From assembly GCA_016490735.1 (NCBI GenBank), contig JAEMWC010000394.1:140001-204000 (forward strand): a stretch of 64,000 nt of DNA. The letters run 5' to 3'. Under the pieces are notes generated by a model. The model saw only the letters and a program-made list of their open reading frames with translations. It was not told the origin of the DNA and ran no database searches. This document shows, piece by piece, positions 50,675 to 62,748 of the stretch. Positions within the stretch are counted from its first letter, which is position 1. Each line of letters starts with the position of its first letter. The DNA comes from Pachyseris speciosa. Its lineage: Eukaryota; Cnidaria; Anthozoa; Scleractinia; Pachyseridae. The translations under genes and the position numbers were made by a program.

Positions 50675-51015
50675 AACGTCAACTCCTAAATATAACTCCA
50701 AAATTGGGGTTAAAATTACTCCAGAACTGGGGTTAATTTAACTCCTAAATGGAGTAGTACTTAACTCCTCCTGGAGTTACTATGACTCCAAAACGGAGTA
50801 AAAATTTTAGGTTTAAAATAACTCCTTTTTTGGAGTAACTTTAACTCCTCCATTTCACTTCTAAACTGACGTTAAAACAACTCTTCAAATGGGGTGGTTG
50901 GTGGCTGGCTCTGATATGGAGTAAAACTTTCAGGATCAGTATAACTCCTTTTACGGAGTAAGTTTAACTCCTCATTATCCAACTCCGAAATGGGGTTAAA
51001 GTTTCTCCTAAGTAG
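50675..51015. repeat. AACTCC/GGAGTT degenerate array, left
   Basis: More than fifteen AACTCC or GGAGTT words at irregular 15-30 base spacing. A similar array (AACTC/GAGTT) lies at 55755-56010. The two may be inverted ends of one large element. No ORF inside. Confidence 0.6.
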
Positions 51016-54000
51016 GGACTTTTTTAACGCCTAAAATGGGGTAAAAATCTTTTGTTCACAATAATTCTCTTCTCACAGGTGTAGGGTCACTTCAAACCCT
51101 TCACTGAAACGATAAATCTGGGGTTAACTACACTTCTCAAACAGAGCAAAGACAAGATCATTGCTGCTTATACATCATACAATTTATTAGCATAACATTC
51201 TTTAAAAAATAAATTATGATCTACAATTTTGAAATGTCACTGAATTTCCGAGACCTTGCAGAAATCTAAATTTACCTGTACTATATTTTGTCTAGTCACG
51301 CATGAGCCAATCTATATCCATTTTTAAAGCAAAAAAAAGTGTTTGCTGTTTGAAAAATCTAATCTCTTGTAAATATTGATTCAATACTTGAAATTTTAGT
51401 GTAAATAACTGTACAGTTGCTCCAGACACAATGCAACGAAATGTAACTTGTTGCTTTTTATAAAACCAATATACTATAAAGTAGTAGGCCAGGCAAAACA
51501 ATGATGAAACATCATCTAGTTCAATAATAACAATCTCAACATGTCTTTCACAAGAAAGTGTATTTCAAACCAAACGTTGGGTAGATGCAATTCTTATAAA
51601 ATTGTGTACCACAACATAAACAAAAAGCATAAACAAAGCAGATCTTTCCTCAACAACAACTGACTCTTTGCAATAAATACTATCTGAAACCTTGAAAAAA
51701 ATTATACTAAGTCTGTTCAAGTTGAGTGCTTTACCAAAATACTACAATTTTGAAATGTCACGAATCAAAGGAACAATTTTTCCTCAAGTAAAAATACAAT
51801 GTATTTTACTAGATGCATTAAATAATCTGATGCCTCTAACAAATTTGCTTCAGTTTCTCTATGCTTTTGGGCCAACGTGTAATTACTACTGCATTAACAA
51901 TGTAGTTGTTGCAGTACATTAACAAGTTCTAGCTCAGGACTGAGTTGCTCGAAGCATGGTTTGCACTAACCATTGGTTAAGATGTATTCAAACCTATAGG
52001 TTGTCTTGGTATTTCACTCAGGTTAGCGCTAACCATGCTTTGAGCAACTGGGCCCAGGAAGGCAATCCTGAACAATTCTTGTCAACACATTTGGTTAATT
52101 AATTTAATCATTCTTCTTTAGTATAGAGTAAATGACCAACATCATGGACATTTATTATCATTACATCTGTTGAAAAGAGGGCTTTAAGAATTAATTAACT
52201 TTTTTATGGTGGATCAATTTCCAGTAGCCATCAATAGTCACAAAGACCAAAAATCATTGTACTTTGTCACTAGGGTACAAAGGAAAATCATGGTGGTCAT
52301 TTATACTGGTTCTATGAAAGAGCAAAAAAAAAACTTGAGTGTTTTAAAGAAAAGATACACATTGCTAGCCTTGGCTAGATATGCAGTGTTAAAGATGAAG
52401 AAATACACCCTGAGCACACCCAAAGCATTTGCTAGTGAGGTCCCTGTACCCAATGTGAGGACCTCAACTCCCTCCACTGCCACAAATAGTGGATCCACGC
52501 ACCAAAATTACGTAGAGCCAACTATTAATAATAAACTTTTAAACTCTCCCAAGCATTCTGCCAAGGTTGCATTTCACTGTTTAAACCTACAAGAGTGTAC
52601 AAGCTTTTTTTTTTCTTGGCAATTAAGTGTGGAATTCAGCCCTGTCAAAATGTGCCGGCAGCCGGCAAATATTCTGCCTTTAGTCAATCATTTGCCCCTT
52701 ACTTAACACTTGGACCTCACTGGGAGCTCTCTAGCAGGTACGGTTTGCTGGCAGTTACTGCCTACTACACAAGCTACACTGCCCACTACTACAAAATATT
52801 TTGAAGGGGCTGAGAAATTGTATTACCACACAAATCGTCATGACATCTTCTCGACTCCATCCCTTTTCTCTAAGAAGTATTGGCAATAATGTCATGGCAG
52901 CAGCATCTTCAATTCCTTATGACAAAAGAAAAAAAAAGAGCTGGTTATTCCATACTGCTGGGTGCACAAAACTACTGTCAGGTGTATTCCATTCTATTCA
53001 AAGCAACAGTGTTAAACAAGCACAAATTGTTACCTAAGGCATTAATATGTTAGCGTTAAGTACCAGCCCAGAGTGAAAGTCCAGCTACCTTTAAGAACTG
53101 ATTAATGTAATTGTACAAGAAATCTCAGCTATGTTAAGGAAATAATTATTAATAATCTTGTGCAGAAAAGGAATGGAGGTAAAACAAAAGTGGATTTCCC
53201 AATTGACCCCATTATGTTTGGTCCTCAATCATCTCACAATACCAGGAAAATATTTCCTGTACCTTAATGTGCTAAATGACAAAATATCCTCTTTTATTGA
53301 CTTCAAATGATAAGTGCAAGACAAAATTACATTGGAAATTTACAGCAGTCACTCCAGGCAAACAAAATCTTTTTTGAAGAAATGGTAGAATTTTGCTCAC
53401 CTCTGTTGGTTGTGAAGAACCATGTTTTAGTAAATGTTAGGTGGTTTTGTGTTTGGAAACTTCATAATCTTTGTAAATTTGGAGAATCTATAAATTTGTT
53501 GCATTGTGAGTGGCGTAAGTAATATAATACTGCAAGCAGTGTAGCCATATTGGGCTGAATGAAATAAACTGATTGAAAATAGGAGTGGTTTGGTTAAAAC
53601 TCTCCCCATTCTTTTGTGAAGGGATAGCCATGATGCCATCCTCCATCGTAGACAAGATGCCACCTGCAACAGCTGACTGGGATTTAGCATATGCAAGCTG
53701 CTTTTTCACCCAAGTTTCCTGGAGAATTTCGGTTTTTAATCTAAGAGGGTTTTGTTTCCCCAAAATGCGACCAAATTCTGCTTTTTATCGGAATAATAAA
53801 GAATTGAATGGGAAAGATTTGGAATTATTTAACGACATTATTTCTACATACACTTGTAACTGGTTTTGGAACTTTATGCATCAGAGAACAGGAAACTGAA
53901 AACAGTCACTTGGGATGTCTAAGGCACAAGTGGAATGCATTTCAATTAATATGAATCTACATCTACACGAAGCTGTCCTTTGTCTTACATTCTTCAACTG

Positions 54001-54252
54001 TCATCCAAACAAAGAAGAAATAATGTAAACAACAATGTTAAGCTTAAAACACATAGCCATCACTGGACTGTACTGTAACAGAAAACAGTAAACTACAGTA
54101 TGGCAGCATAAAAACATTGAAACATACCAGAATGCACTAGAGCGAATTCAAATATGTCAAATATTTCCAATTTTTGGCAAGGAAAAAAATTGGCAGAAAT
54201 TTTTGGCGGTGGTAGCATCAGACCGACATGTTTTAACAAAACTTCGCTGATT
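51016..54252. other. Spacer/interior of possible large element; no clear gene
   Basis: It includes a 166-codon plus-strand frame (52206-52706) and a 91-codon minus-strand frame (53488-53763), neither recognised. A MITE lies at 51945-52165. No splice-supported gene could be built. Confidence 0.4.
51945..52165 (-). mobile_element. MITE copy, inverted relative of 47310-47490
   Basis: The minus strand matches 47310-47490 (shared 'gggcccagttgctcaaagca', 'aatgaccaacatcatggaca' reversed). One end is itself an inverted repeat (gttgctcgaagcatggtt/aaccatgctttgagcaac). Confidence 0.65.
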
Positions 54253-54504
54253 GACTTTTTGCTCTGCTCGTGACCATGTCTCGTACTTCGCTTTCTTTTT
54301 TCCTTTGTTGTTATTTGTGTTGCTGCTTTCGGCGCTTGTACTGCTTTCCACACTTGGAATCGAAGCGAGCAAAGGAGATTGTCTTGCTTCCATGCTTGCA
54401 AGGAAAGGAGATTGTCTTGGCGCCATCTCTTTTCCACTGAATTGCTGCCGGTAGCCCGATCTGGGGTAGGAGTCATAAGCATTTGGAAAAAAAACGTCGC
54501 TCAT
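54253..54504 (-). CDS. Possible first exon of a SANT/Myb-like protein
   Basis: The minus-strand ATG at 54504 opens about 80 codons: MSDVFFPNAYDSYPRSGYRQ, a twice-repeated RQSPFLASM/RQSPLLASI segment, serine-rich SSTSAESSNTNNNKGKKK, then YETWSRAEQK, which resembles the start of a SANT/MADF-type DNA-binding domain. The frame loses sense after EQK, where GTCAAT could be a weak donor. Later exons were not found. It may be part of a transposon-borne gene between the AACTCC arrays. Tentative. Confidence 0.35.
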
Positions 54505-54924
54505 ATTCCTCGTTTACATTGTAAAAACCGTAGAAAGGGTCAGATGGATCGGGGAAAAAAATAATTTTGTCCCGCCATTGTGCGCGCTACACTGGACTAG
54601 CTGACAAAGGTAATTGTTCCCGTTGTAATTGGATCCATACATGTTTTAAGAAACATGACAGTTTACTGATTACAAAAACAAAATTGTTTGCTTTGCCAAA
54701 ATTCGGAAGCCTCCGAGGCAGCACTTCGGCTTCTTTGAAGATTGGCGAAATTTTGGCAATCCGCAAAAATTTGGCAAGATTTTGGAAATGGGAGTCGCAC
54801 TTATTTTGCGCTACTTGTTGACAGATTTATTACTTATACAAACGAAATTGGCCAAAATTGGCTCTAGTGCGACCCGGCCCTTACCGAGAAGGAGCAATGA
54901 CAATAGTTTGGCACCAAAACTCAC
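54505..54924. other. No gene seen
   Basis: Sequence between the two putative minus-strand exons. It holds a repeated 'aattttggca' word at about 54750-54780. Confidence 0.4.
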
Positions 54925-55002
54925 CTCGCCGTCTTGCAGCTTTAACAGTGATTCTTCCTTGACTTTTGACCGCAAAAGAAAGCTTTTAAACTCGTCGTTC
55001 AT
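54925..55002 (-). CDS. Possible short first exon (SAM-like start)
   Basis: The minus-strand ATG at 55002 encodes MNDEFKSFLLRSKVKEESLL, then KLQDGE, and meets a perfect donor GTGAGT (54919-54924) in phase 0. Short helical starts of this sort occur in transposon-derived and SAM-like proteins. No second exon is identified. Tentative. Confidence 0.35.
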
Positions 55003-56154
55003 TGTCTAGAATTGACAAATGCGCGAAATTGGCCTTTAACTACTAAGAACTATTCGAGTGCTAGCTGCAAGGACTCTGCAAGAAGTCCTATAAACCTTGT
55101 AATTGAAAGTTCACAATTAAAACGGCATGCTTAACTGCTCTCATTATCGCTAAATTTCATGCAGTTTTTGCGGGATCAGAGCAAATTTCAACACAGAAGG
55201 AGTTCTCATCTTGAATAACGTACCTTTTGAAGAGTTGTCTTCCACTCAAAGCTCAAAGGGAAGCTGTAACTTACTGAAAGATCAACCGATCGAACCCACT
55301 TCAACACGTTGGACTTTGATCACGTGCGTTCTCACATGACTGATTTTTCTTCCGGCGGGGAGGGGATGGAGGATTGGAAAGAAATCAAATGTAGTGAAAC
55401 TACGAAAGAAACTTTTTTTTAAAATCGAAGTAGTGTGCAAGTGTATTGCACACGTTTGTGGCTCATTCTTGCAACATATTTATTGTCATTGTAGTTTCTA
55501 TAATTACGGACGGGGGAGGGTCGGGGTAAACGGGACTCAGTCACCTTTGACCTTTACCGGAACAACGCAGGCAACAGCTCAATAAACTTGCACGAAACCA
55601 AAACGATTTTACTCGAAGGAATCCGCGATGGCATACCGCTGTACTCTTTGTGTTAATTTTGTCGCAATTACTTGCAGTGCGGCTAAACCATCTTTGTCGA
55701 CACCATATTGGTGATTCCAATTAGCTCACGGTTTGTTGACTTAAAACTAACTCTCCCTTCAGCGGTGCAGTCACTCCTTTGTAGCTATTCCCAAAAGTAA
55801 TAGTAGCCGTCTCCTTCCAGAGTTAAAGTAACTCTTTTGTAGTTACTCCTAACTGAAACTGAGTACTGAACTAATTCGCTTCCAGAGTTAAAGTAGCTCC
55901 TTTGTAGTTACTCCCAAAAGAGAGTAAGAATAACTCTCTTTCTAGAGTCACAATTACTCCAGACAGTAAGTTATACCAACTCTACTGACAGAGTTAAAAT
56001 AACCCCTCCCCGTCGTCGTTAATGCCTTGACTCTGAAAAGCCTTTTCATAATCAGTACTCAAAGCAGAATCCTTTCAAAGAAACAATTGTGAATTCTAAG
56101 CGGATCTTTCACCAACCTCGCTAGCACTGTACCCAGATAAAGAACGGCAAAGTT
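55003..56154. other. Spacer; AACTC/GAGTT array at its end
   Basis: Positions 55755-56010 carry many GAGTTAAAGTAACTC-like words resembling the array at 50675-51015. Otherwise no gene. Confidence 0.5.
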
Positions 56155-57100
56155 ATGACGGAGAACATGAGATTCAGTGAGACTCTTACCGGCAACAGCA
56201 GCGTCGAGAACAATAACGTTACAGAGCTTCATTGTTTTTTGTTCACTAACAGCGTTGCCCTGAAGGTGCTAATGACCGCTGTTTACAGTGCTGTAATGGC
56301 CACGTCTGTCGGGGGAAACTTCACTTTAGTCTTTGTCTTCTACAAGAACAAGAGCGTGAGGAACACTGTAAACAATTGCGTAATGAACATGGTCTTCTCA
56401 GACTTTTTGGTCACTTAAGTATACATGCCCCACATCGTGGCGCGAATTGTCGACGGCTTGGGATGGAAAGTGGGTGGGACCATATGACACATCATCTGCA
56501 AAACTGTCTCTCTGTCCCAGGACATTTCCATCTGCGTTTCCATCTTAACCGTTGTTATCATAACATTTGAAAGGTTCCGGGTGGTAACCTTCCCACTGCG
56601 AGTGCTATTATCAAACCTTTCTGTAGCGTTGCTATTAGGCACTTGGCTTCTTTCACTGGCTGCTCGATCTCCAATGCTGTACGCCGTAAAGACAGCTCCT
56701 TTGCCTTCAGGCGGGCTTGGTTGCTTTTGGTTTTACTATTTGAGCTTTCCAACCGAAGAGGCCATCAAGTTTTACCACCCGTTTTTGTTCATCACTTTCT
56801 ATGGTCTTCCTCTCCTCTGCATAACAACGCTGTATACAACACGATATTCATCCTTATAAAGCGTGGACAAGGGCTGATCAGCAAATTGAATTCTACAGGG
56901 GATCAAGCTTTAACTATCAACGAGGAAGTCACTAGAATGATACTTGTGATCACCGCAGCTTTTCAACTTTGCTGGTTGTTATATTCCAGTGCGATGAGAG
57001 GGGTTTTTTGGTGTTGCTATATCGTGCGAGGTACATTTTTTCAGGATGTTCTAGTTAACAGCGCTTGTAACCCAATTATCTGTTTAGTACTTATATAGAA
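56155..57100 (+). pseudogene. Rhodopsin-like (class A) GPCR pseudogene
   Basis: A single-exon receptor of about 315 codons. TM1: VLMTAVYSAVMATSVGGNFT. TM2: NNCVMNMVFSDFLV. TM3 with the DRY-like ERF: VVIITFERFRVV. TM4: VALLLGTWLLSLAARSP. TM5 region: FLFITFYGLPLLCITTLY. TM6: MILVITAAFQLCWLLY. TM7 with the NPxxY relic: NSACNPIICLVLI. Breaks: in-frame TAA (56416-56418) and TGA (56485-56487), and a frame change at about 56,840. N-terminal N-glycosylation sequons (NSS, NVT) are visible. Such intronless GPCRs are abundant in cnidarians. Ligand unknown. Confidence 0.85.
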
Positions 57101-60100
57101 AGGGGTTAAAACAAGAAATTTTTTGGAAAGAGGAAATGGGAGAGACCACTCAGGCATGTTTTGCATAGAGGCGTACCAAAGGTCGCTCGATCTCGAACAT
57201 CGCACTTTTACATGTTAAAACTTTGCAAGTTGACTGAAGTGTCCAGCAGGGCAAATGAATTTACAACAAAAGTCTCACATACGACGACAATTATTTTTAA
57301 ATCAGATTTTAGTCCTATCCTCCAGGTTATAAAATTTGAGCATACACAGGGTGAACTTGCAGTTATGTTGAGGAGAAATTAAAATAAAATTTTAAATCAC
57401 ATGGTATGGCATACCAGCCTTTTTTTTTTTCAGTGACGTGGTTGACTACAAATACGTAAGCGGTGTAAGATTGAGTGATTGAGTGGATCAGAATTCAAAT
57501 TCTACACTATTTTCCATTTCGACACGTTTAACAGCTGTACTGCTTTTAGTTTGTGGGTAGGTGCACTTGTTTTTGTTGTGTTATTTGTTGCATACTTTAT
57601 TGACTGGATTTTGTTCGTTGAGCCAGTGATGTGACGAGACCTGTTGTCCCTGGAATGACTGCTGTGGTATTCTCACTGAAGGCACAAAGTTACAACTTAA
57701 TGTCAGTTTATGTTGCGCATGGGATGTTAACTGTTTGCTGTGTTTTTTGTTTTGTTTTTATTTGTTTGTTTGTTTTTATCAATGTTCAATTGCTAGTTGA
57801 CGTTAAATGAGCACTTATACACAAACTTTTTACTAAGCGACGTGTTTGTTATATAAAAACTTGATCCTCAAAATCTGAGGATTTTACATAGTTTGGATTA
57901 TGCAAGGGACAGAGGAAAAGCTGGAATCTGTTGTTTTGCTTTGTTTGTTTGTTTTGTTTTGTTTGTTTTGTTTTGTTTTTTTTTTTCTTTTCAATTAAGC
58001 TTCAAGATACCTTTTCTACCTTTGATCATGCTCGGACACCCAGGGGAAGAGAGTCGGTATTGGACGAAGACTTCACGGGCAAATTCGGGATTGTCGAAAT
58101 GTTAAAAGACGGGACGTATTGTAAATTTTCGAAAAGTCCGAATTTGCCCGTGAATTATTCGTCCCATCCCGCTTGCCTACCCCTGAGACAGCTAGGATGT
58201 GCAAGAGTTCAGTTAACTTCGCTGTTTGTCGCCGAGCCGCTTGTTTGTACGATAAATCGAACAGACGTGATTCTATTCCAAATTAATATTGGGTAGTCTC
58301 ATATGAACGTTCCGAAAACGTTACAACGGCTTTGGATTTTTCATTTTCGTTTTGCAACTTTGTTGCTATCATAGCTGTTGAATGCAGTTCAAGTATTTTT
58401 CCCTTTGTTTACCCGAAAAAAAATGTGAATAGTCGGTTTATTATCGTTCTAAATAAAAATGTGCATAACAAGTAACAATGTTCCGGCTCATTGTTTTTAT
58501 TGATTACTTTAAATGTTGTGCTTTGTACAGTTAGAGTTATACAGTTTTTAAGCCACGTGCTGTTATTCCATGTTCCTTAAATCAGCTATAAATAGGTACA
58601 ATATGTAAATTATATTCAATTGCAGACAGTAAGCAAATCTATCAACTCCATTATGGATGTGTTTTTTTTTAACACGGCACCACCATCTCTGCATGCCTCT
58701 CAAAACACCTATATCCATGAATTAGCCATTGGCCCTGTATGCCGTTTTAGCGCATACGGAATACACGTCAAACACCATTTTGTTACAGTTTATGCACCAA
58801 GGCTCTCAAAAACTAGCTTACTAGGTTAATATCTCCTGCACTTGTATGACAAAGTAGAACATAGTGTGAAAACGAAACAGCAACGCCAAGTTCCTAAACT
58901 CAGTATTGCTATTATATTTGAATGATTTCCTTTTAGAAAGTGACCGTTTAATGCAGGTTAAGACAATAGAAACAGCTGTCACATCACAGAAGAGGTCATC
59001 CTTTATCACTATGTAATAAAACCATTTACTTTACTACGCTTCTCAATCAGAAAACTCGGACACAAACATTGCTTTTGCCATTTGTAACTTTAGCAGCCTA
59101 AAATATCACCGTAAATCGACAATCATGATGTAATTCCATCACCCACCAAAATCACCGCCAAATTTCAGCGGAATCGACCCTCACAATTCAGAGATATGAA
59201 GCTTAAAAATAAAACACCTGCCCCAAAAACTTGGCTCATGACTGTATTCATGGGAAGTGTACTGCGCGACCTTAATAGAGGTCAGAAATGTAGTAATTGA
59301 GGGAAATAATTTTGTGGACTTTGACAACTGACCGCTTAATACAGTACCGCTTAATACTGGTTCGACTGCGTGCTAATAGAAGTAATTAATGGTACGCCAA
59401 GTTTGTCTCCATTTCTCCGAGAAATAAAAACCCTCGGTCTTTGCGCACGTCATCCTCATCGAATTTTCATATTTAGGCATATTTCTAAATTTATATCGAT
59501 TTAAAATAACTCAGGTCAAGAACTCTAACTCTAATTACAAGTGCTACAACTTGTCTACTCCCTGCATTTCGTAAAATTCTACGCTCAACATTGTAAGGCT
59601 GGTTGATGTTCGCTTTCGTATTTAAACAAAGGAATTCTCAACGTTTTATACTTCCAAATGAATTTCTTTTCTTTCTTCTTTTTTTTTTTTTTTTTTTTCA
59701 AATCAACGTGGCACCTAACGACAGGATTTTGCCTGATTATAGGATGACTATAGCCTGGACGTTTAATTCCAGCCTTAAACAAAGTCTTCGTTGCCAATTT
59801 TGCAGCACTAATTATTCCTTTTTTTTAAGGGAGGGGGCGGGAGGGGGGGGGGGGGTACAATGGATGATGAGATGGAGGTGGGCAATAACCCGGCAAAGTT
59901 ACAAGAATCCCGTAACTTTTTTTTTTCCAGATATGGTGCTAGCCAGCATTAACCCTGAGGTAATCTGGCATGAAAGTGTAGAGTGAAGAAGAGCAAAATA
60001 TGTTATTAAGTTTTATCATGTAGTTTTACCATGTACCCTGACAAATGTTTTAAAACAATCCTTCTTAATGCTGATGGCGTATTGTCTGAGACAGCATAAA

Positions 60101-60446
60101 CTAAATGTTGACTACTCATTTCGATTTTAATTTATTGCATATCTGTTTCTCTTGTTCTCTCTACTTTTTCTTTCCCTTGCTTAAGTGTTGGATTGCGATT
60201 TGAAAGCAAAAAGTACATTTACGGCTAGATTGAAAGTCTCAAAAAAACGATCTTTAAAGCAAAATCCTTCCCCAAAAGATATTTATAATGTAAATTCAAT
60301 CTACAGCTTGCTTGAGTCACATTTTCACGAGGGCAATTGTTCGGACTCCAGTGGTCTGTTACGTTCCATTATCTACAACCTCAAAATTAAAGATGGCAAG
60401 CTATATATTTTCTTTTAAGCCAGTTTCGTTCCCAAGTATTATCAAA
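57101..60446. other. Spacer, no gene seen
   Basis: Aligned in part (57555-57840) with 8395-8680. Low-complexity tracts: (TTTG)n at 57730-57775 and 57935-57985, poly-T at 59679-59699, G-run at 59840-59856. A partial inverted repeat lies at 58060-58165 (cacgggcaaattcggga/ccgaatttgcccgtg). ORFs in this stretch are not convincing. Confidence 0.5.
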
Positions 60447-61091
60447 CTATCGAACAAAGATATTGCCATGTGGGTTACCCACATTCTTCAAGTAATTCTG
60501 CTGCCCTGCTCCACAAGGATCATGGACAGGCGCACTTTGTGTGGTGTGACCTTCAAAATAATAGTAAATGCTGCTATACCACTGTCCTGTGCTGTATAAC
60601 ACCGGTCCAAAATTCCCAAACCCAAATTTGGAAGGTGCTTGCGGTACATGTGGGAGTCACGCGATTAAAGATCACACAGCTGACGCTTCCGCCCTGCCAA
60701 TCAACCAAACTTCCAGTTCCGGGACGACAAATCAATCAATTGTTAATGTTGCTTTTGATCAGGAACTCACTGCCAAGTTTTTTCCACAGCGCGAAATCTA
60801 TGGCGTCGTAGTCTGTTTCGCTCAGTGGTGGAGTCGTTGAGACAGGGACATTAGCGTTAGCTGGCCAGTTCGGTCTTGGGGTAATTGCGTTCCCACCGTT
60901 TGTGAAATCATTGTACTTAGTAAAATGATAACTCCACACTAGTGTCCAGCCACCTCCGTCAGTTTCCATGTCACAGTAAGCCTTGAATTTGTTTGCTGGG
61001 GAATCATGGTCAGGATGATCAATCCAATAAACACTCGAGGGAGGAGGAGGAGATAGACTGCGGAGGGACTGGCACGAGGTAAGTGCGGTAT
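60447..61091 (-). pseudogene. Fibrinogen-like last exon, gene copy C
   Basis: The minus-strand exon starts after a TGTGTAG acceptor in phase 1: DTALTSCQSLRSLSPPPPSS, VYWIDHP, FKAYCDMETDGGGWTLVWSY, FTKYNDF, ITPRPNWP, STTPPLSETDYDAIDF and LWKKLGSEFLIKSNINN, a well-preserved fibrinogen-related domain. Then an in-frame TGA (60736-60738), shared with copy A (11123-11125). Beyond it come PGTGSLVDWQGGSVSC and, after a frame change, HDPCGAGQQ and the terminal GNIFVR. Either the product ends at the TGA or the gene is dead. Confidence 0.75.
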
Positions 61092-62047
61092 CTACACAAA
61101 GAACGTTTGAAAAAAGAAAAAAAAAGAAACTAAGGAAAGTAGATGACATGGTTGGACTTTGCACAGTTAAATATTACCTTATTCGTTTATCGAAAGTAGT
61201 CAACATTTTTGTTGGCCATTTTTGGGAAAATTACTTCTGCGAAAAGAGCGAAAGAGTGTGCAGCTTTCACCGGACGTGACGGTATTTTTCCTATGTTTTT
61301 AATTAGTGCAATACGTTTTCAGCGAACGCAAAGGCCTTACCCTTCAAAAGAAACATCGAAAATTGTCAACTTCACTATCAAACTGCCCTGCGAGCAACAT
61401 ACTCCCCACTCCCCCCGCCTCCCCTTCTCCAAAAATAGTCGAAATTATAACTCGTCTTTTTCGCAAAACTACATATATTTCTTACACATGGTGGATATCG
61501 TGCCGGAACACAGGTTTAAACGTATTTCTTGTCAACGAGTTCTAAAATATGAAATCCATAAGATACACCCTATTGCATTTCTTCTCAATCTTAAGGCTCG
61601 GAATTCGGCTAATCTAACACGACATACAATGAACAACATTTTGTCTAAAAGCTGCATCACTTTTCTTTCAACTCTGAAGTCCTAAAAATTTCCAAACAGT
61701 TCTATAAATAGAGAAAAAGCTTAAGCATGTTGTTTGATATCAGTAAACACGGAAAAATATCCAACGAATTTTCTACCTGAGTTAGCTTAGACTACCGATG
61801 TTCTCTAAAACGCCGAGTGGAAGAAATTGTCGGAAAACCTTTATTTTGTTAGATCAATCATTTACTATATGATCGGTCGACTATCACATAATTAACGCCC
61901 TTTCTCCTTAAACCATCGCCGAAAACTTTTATGCTTAGTTCAAATGACCAAAACTATTTAAACCAGCCTTTCGCATGAACTGATGCCTTACAGGTAGTAT
62001 TTTGAAAAGTGGTTTTGGACATGGGGAATAGTCGAGCAACGTTTAAG
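61092..62047. other. Intron of copy C
   Basis: From about 61520 it aligns with 12030 onward of copy A. No gene. Confidence 0.6.
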
Positions 62048-62312
62048 CCTGCTTTTCACTAGCGACGAAAGCACAAGCGCAAGCATAAGCGCAAGCACAA
62101 GAGCGCTTATTTCATCGTGAGAACGGGTTTAACGCAACCATAAGCATAAGCATAAGTATAAGCGCAAGCACAAGTGCAATGATCAATTTTTCCTTTTCCT
62201 TGTGCTTGCGCTTGCGTTTGCTTGCGTAGTGTGCAAACGACGTTCGTTTTCACTTGGCATAAGCTACTTATGCTTCCGCTTGTGTTTGCGTCGCTAGTAA
62301 AAAAAACATGCT
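62048..62312. mobile_element. TIR element of AAGCGCAAGCAT-type repeats
   Basis: The ends 'cactagcgacgaaagca' (62058-62074) and 'tgtttgcgtcgctag' (62283-62297) are inverted. The interior is a chain of 6-bp AAGC(G/A)(C/T) words in both orientations. MITE-like. No coding function. Confidence 0.7.
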
Positions 62313-62609
62313 TACGGATAAAGAGAAACATATCCAGATAACGATAGTATATTTAAAAGTTTACCACTGAAATAAAAGCACTCTTGATTGTTTTATAGTA
62401 CGTGCTTTCTAAGTTTTGATCTAGTTTAAATTACTGGTTAAAAATGCGGTAATTAAGCTTCTTTGGAATCAGATTTAAAAATTTAAGTCTCATATAAATC
62501 AGTCAGTTGACCAATTAATCAATCATCTATCGATCATTCAAACACTGGTAAGAAGTCAAGGAATCGCTCGATCGATCAGGCAATCAACCACTCAAAACTT
62601 TCAGCTTAC
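62313..62609. other. Intron of copy C
   Basis: It aligns with 12700-12965 of copy A, including a degenerate (AATC)n tract at 62510-62585. Confidence 0.6.
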
Positions 62610-62748
62610 CGTTACAGCCATAGAGCTCCATTCTCATCGATACGCGACCATGCCAAGCTGTTGGCCGAATGCGGATGTAGCGTGCTCTGATTGGTGGGTT
62701 GATATAATGATAAACGACAGTGTTGCTGTCTGTGTTTCCAGGAAACTC
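62610..62748 (-). CDS. Discoidin (F5/8 type C) exon 2, gene copy C
   Basis: A minus-strand exon of 139 bases, acceptor ATTAG, donor GTAAGC, phase 0 to 1. It encodes EFPGNTDSNTVVYHYINPPI and RARYIRIRPTAWHGRVSMRM, then ELYGCN: a textbook C-terminal half of a discoidin domain with its closing cysteine. It is far better preserved than the copy A exon, so copy C may still be functional up to the fibrinogen-like exon. Its 5' exons lie beyond the window's right edge. Confidence 0.85.

Noticed and set aside
52206..52706. 166-codon plus-strand ORF
   Set aside because: No domain, no splice or promoter support, and unrelated sequence on both sides; not enough to call a gene.
60736..60738. TGA read as selenocysteine in the fibrinogen-like exon
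   Set aside because: Fibrinogen-like domains are not selenoproteins, no SECIS-like structure was noticed, and copy A has further stops downstream.
62048..62312. AAGCGC/AAGCAT hexamer chain as a coding or CRISPR repeat
   Set aside because: Irregular simple words with inverted ends; MITE-like, with no conserved spacers.
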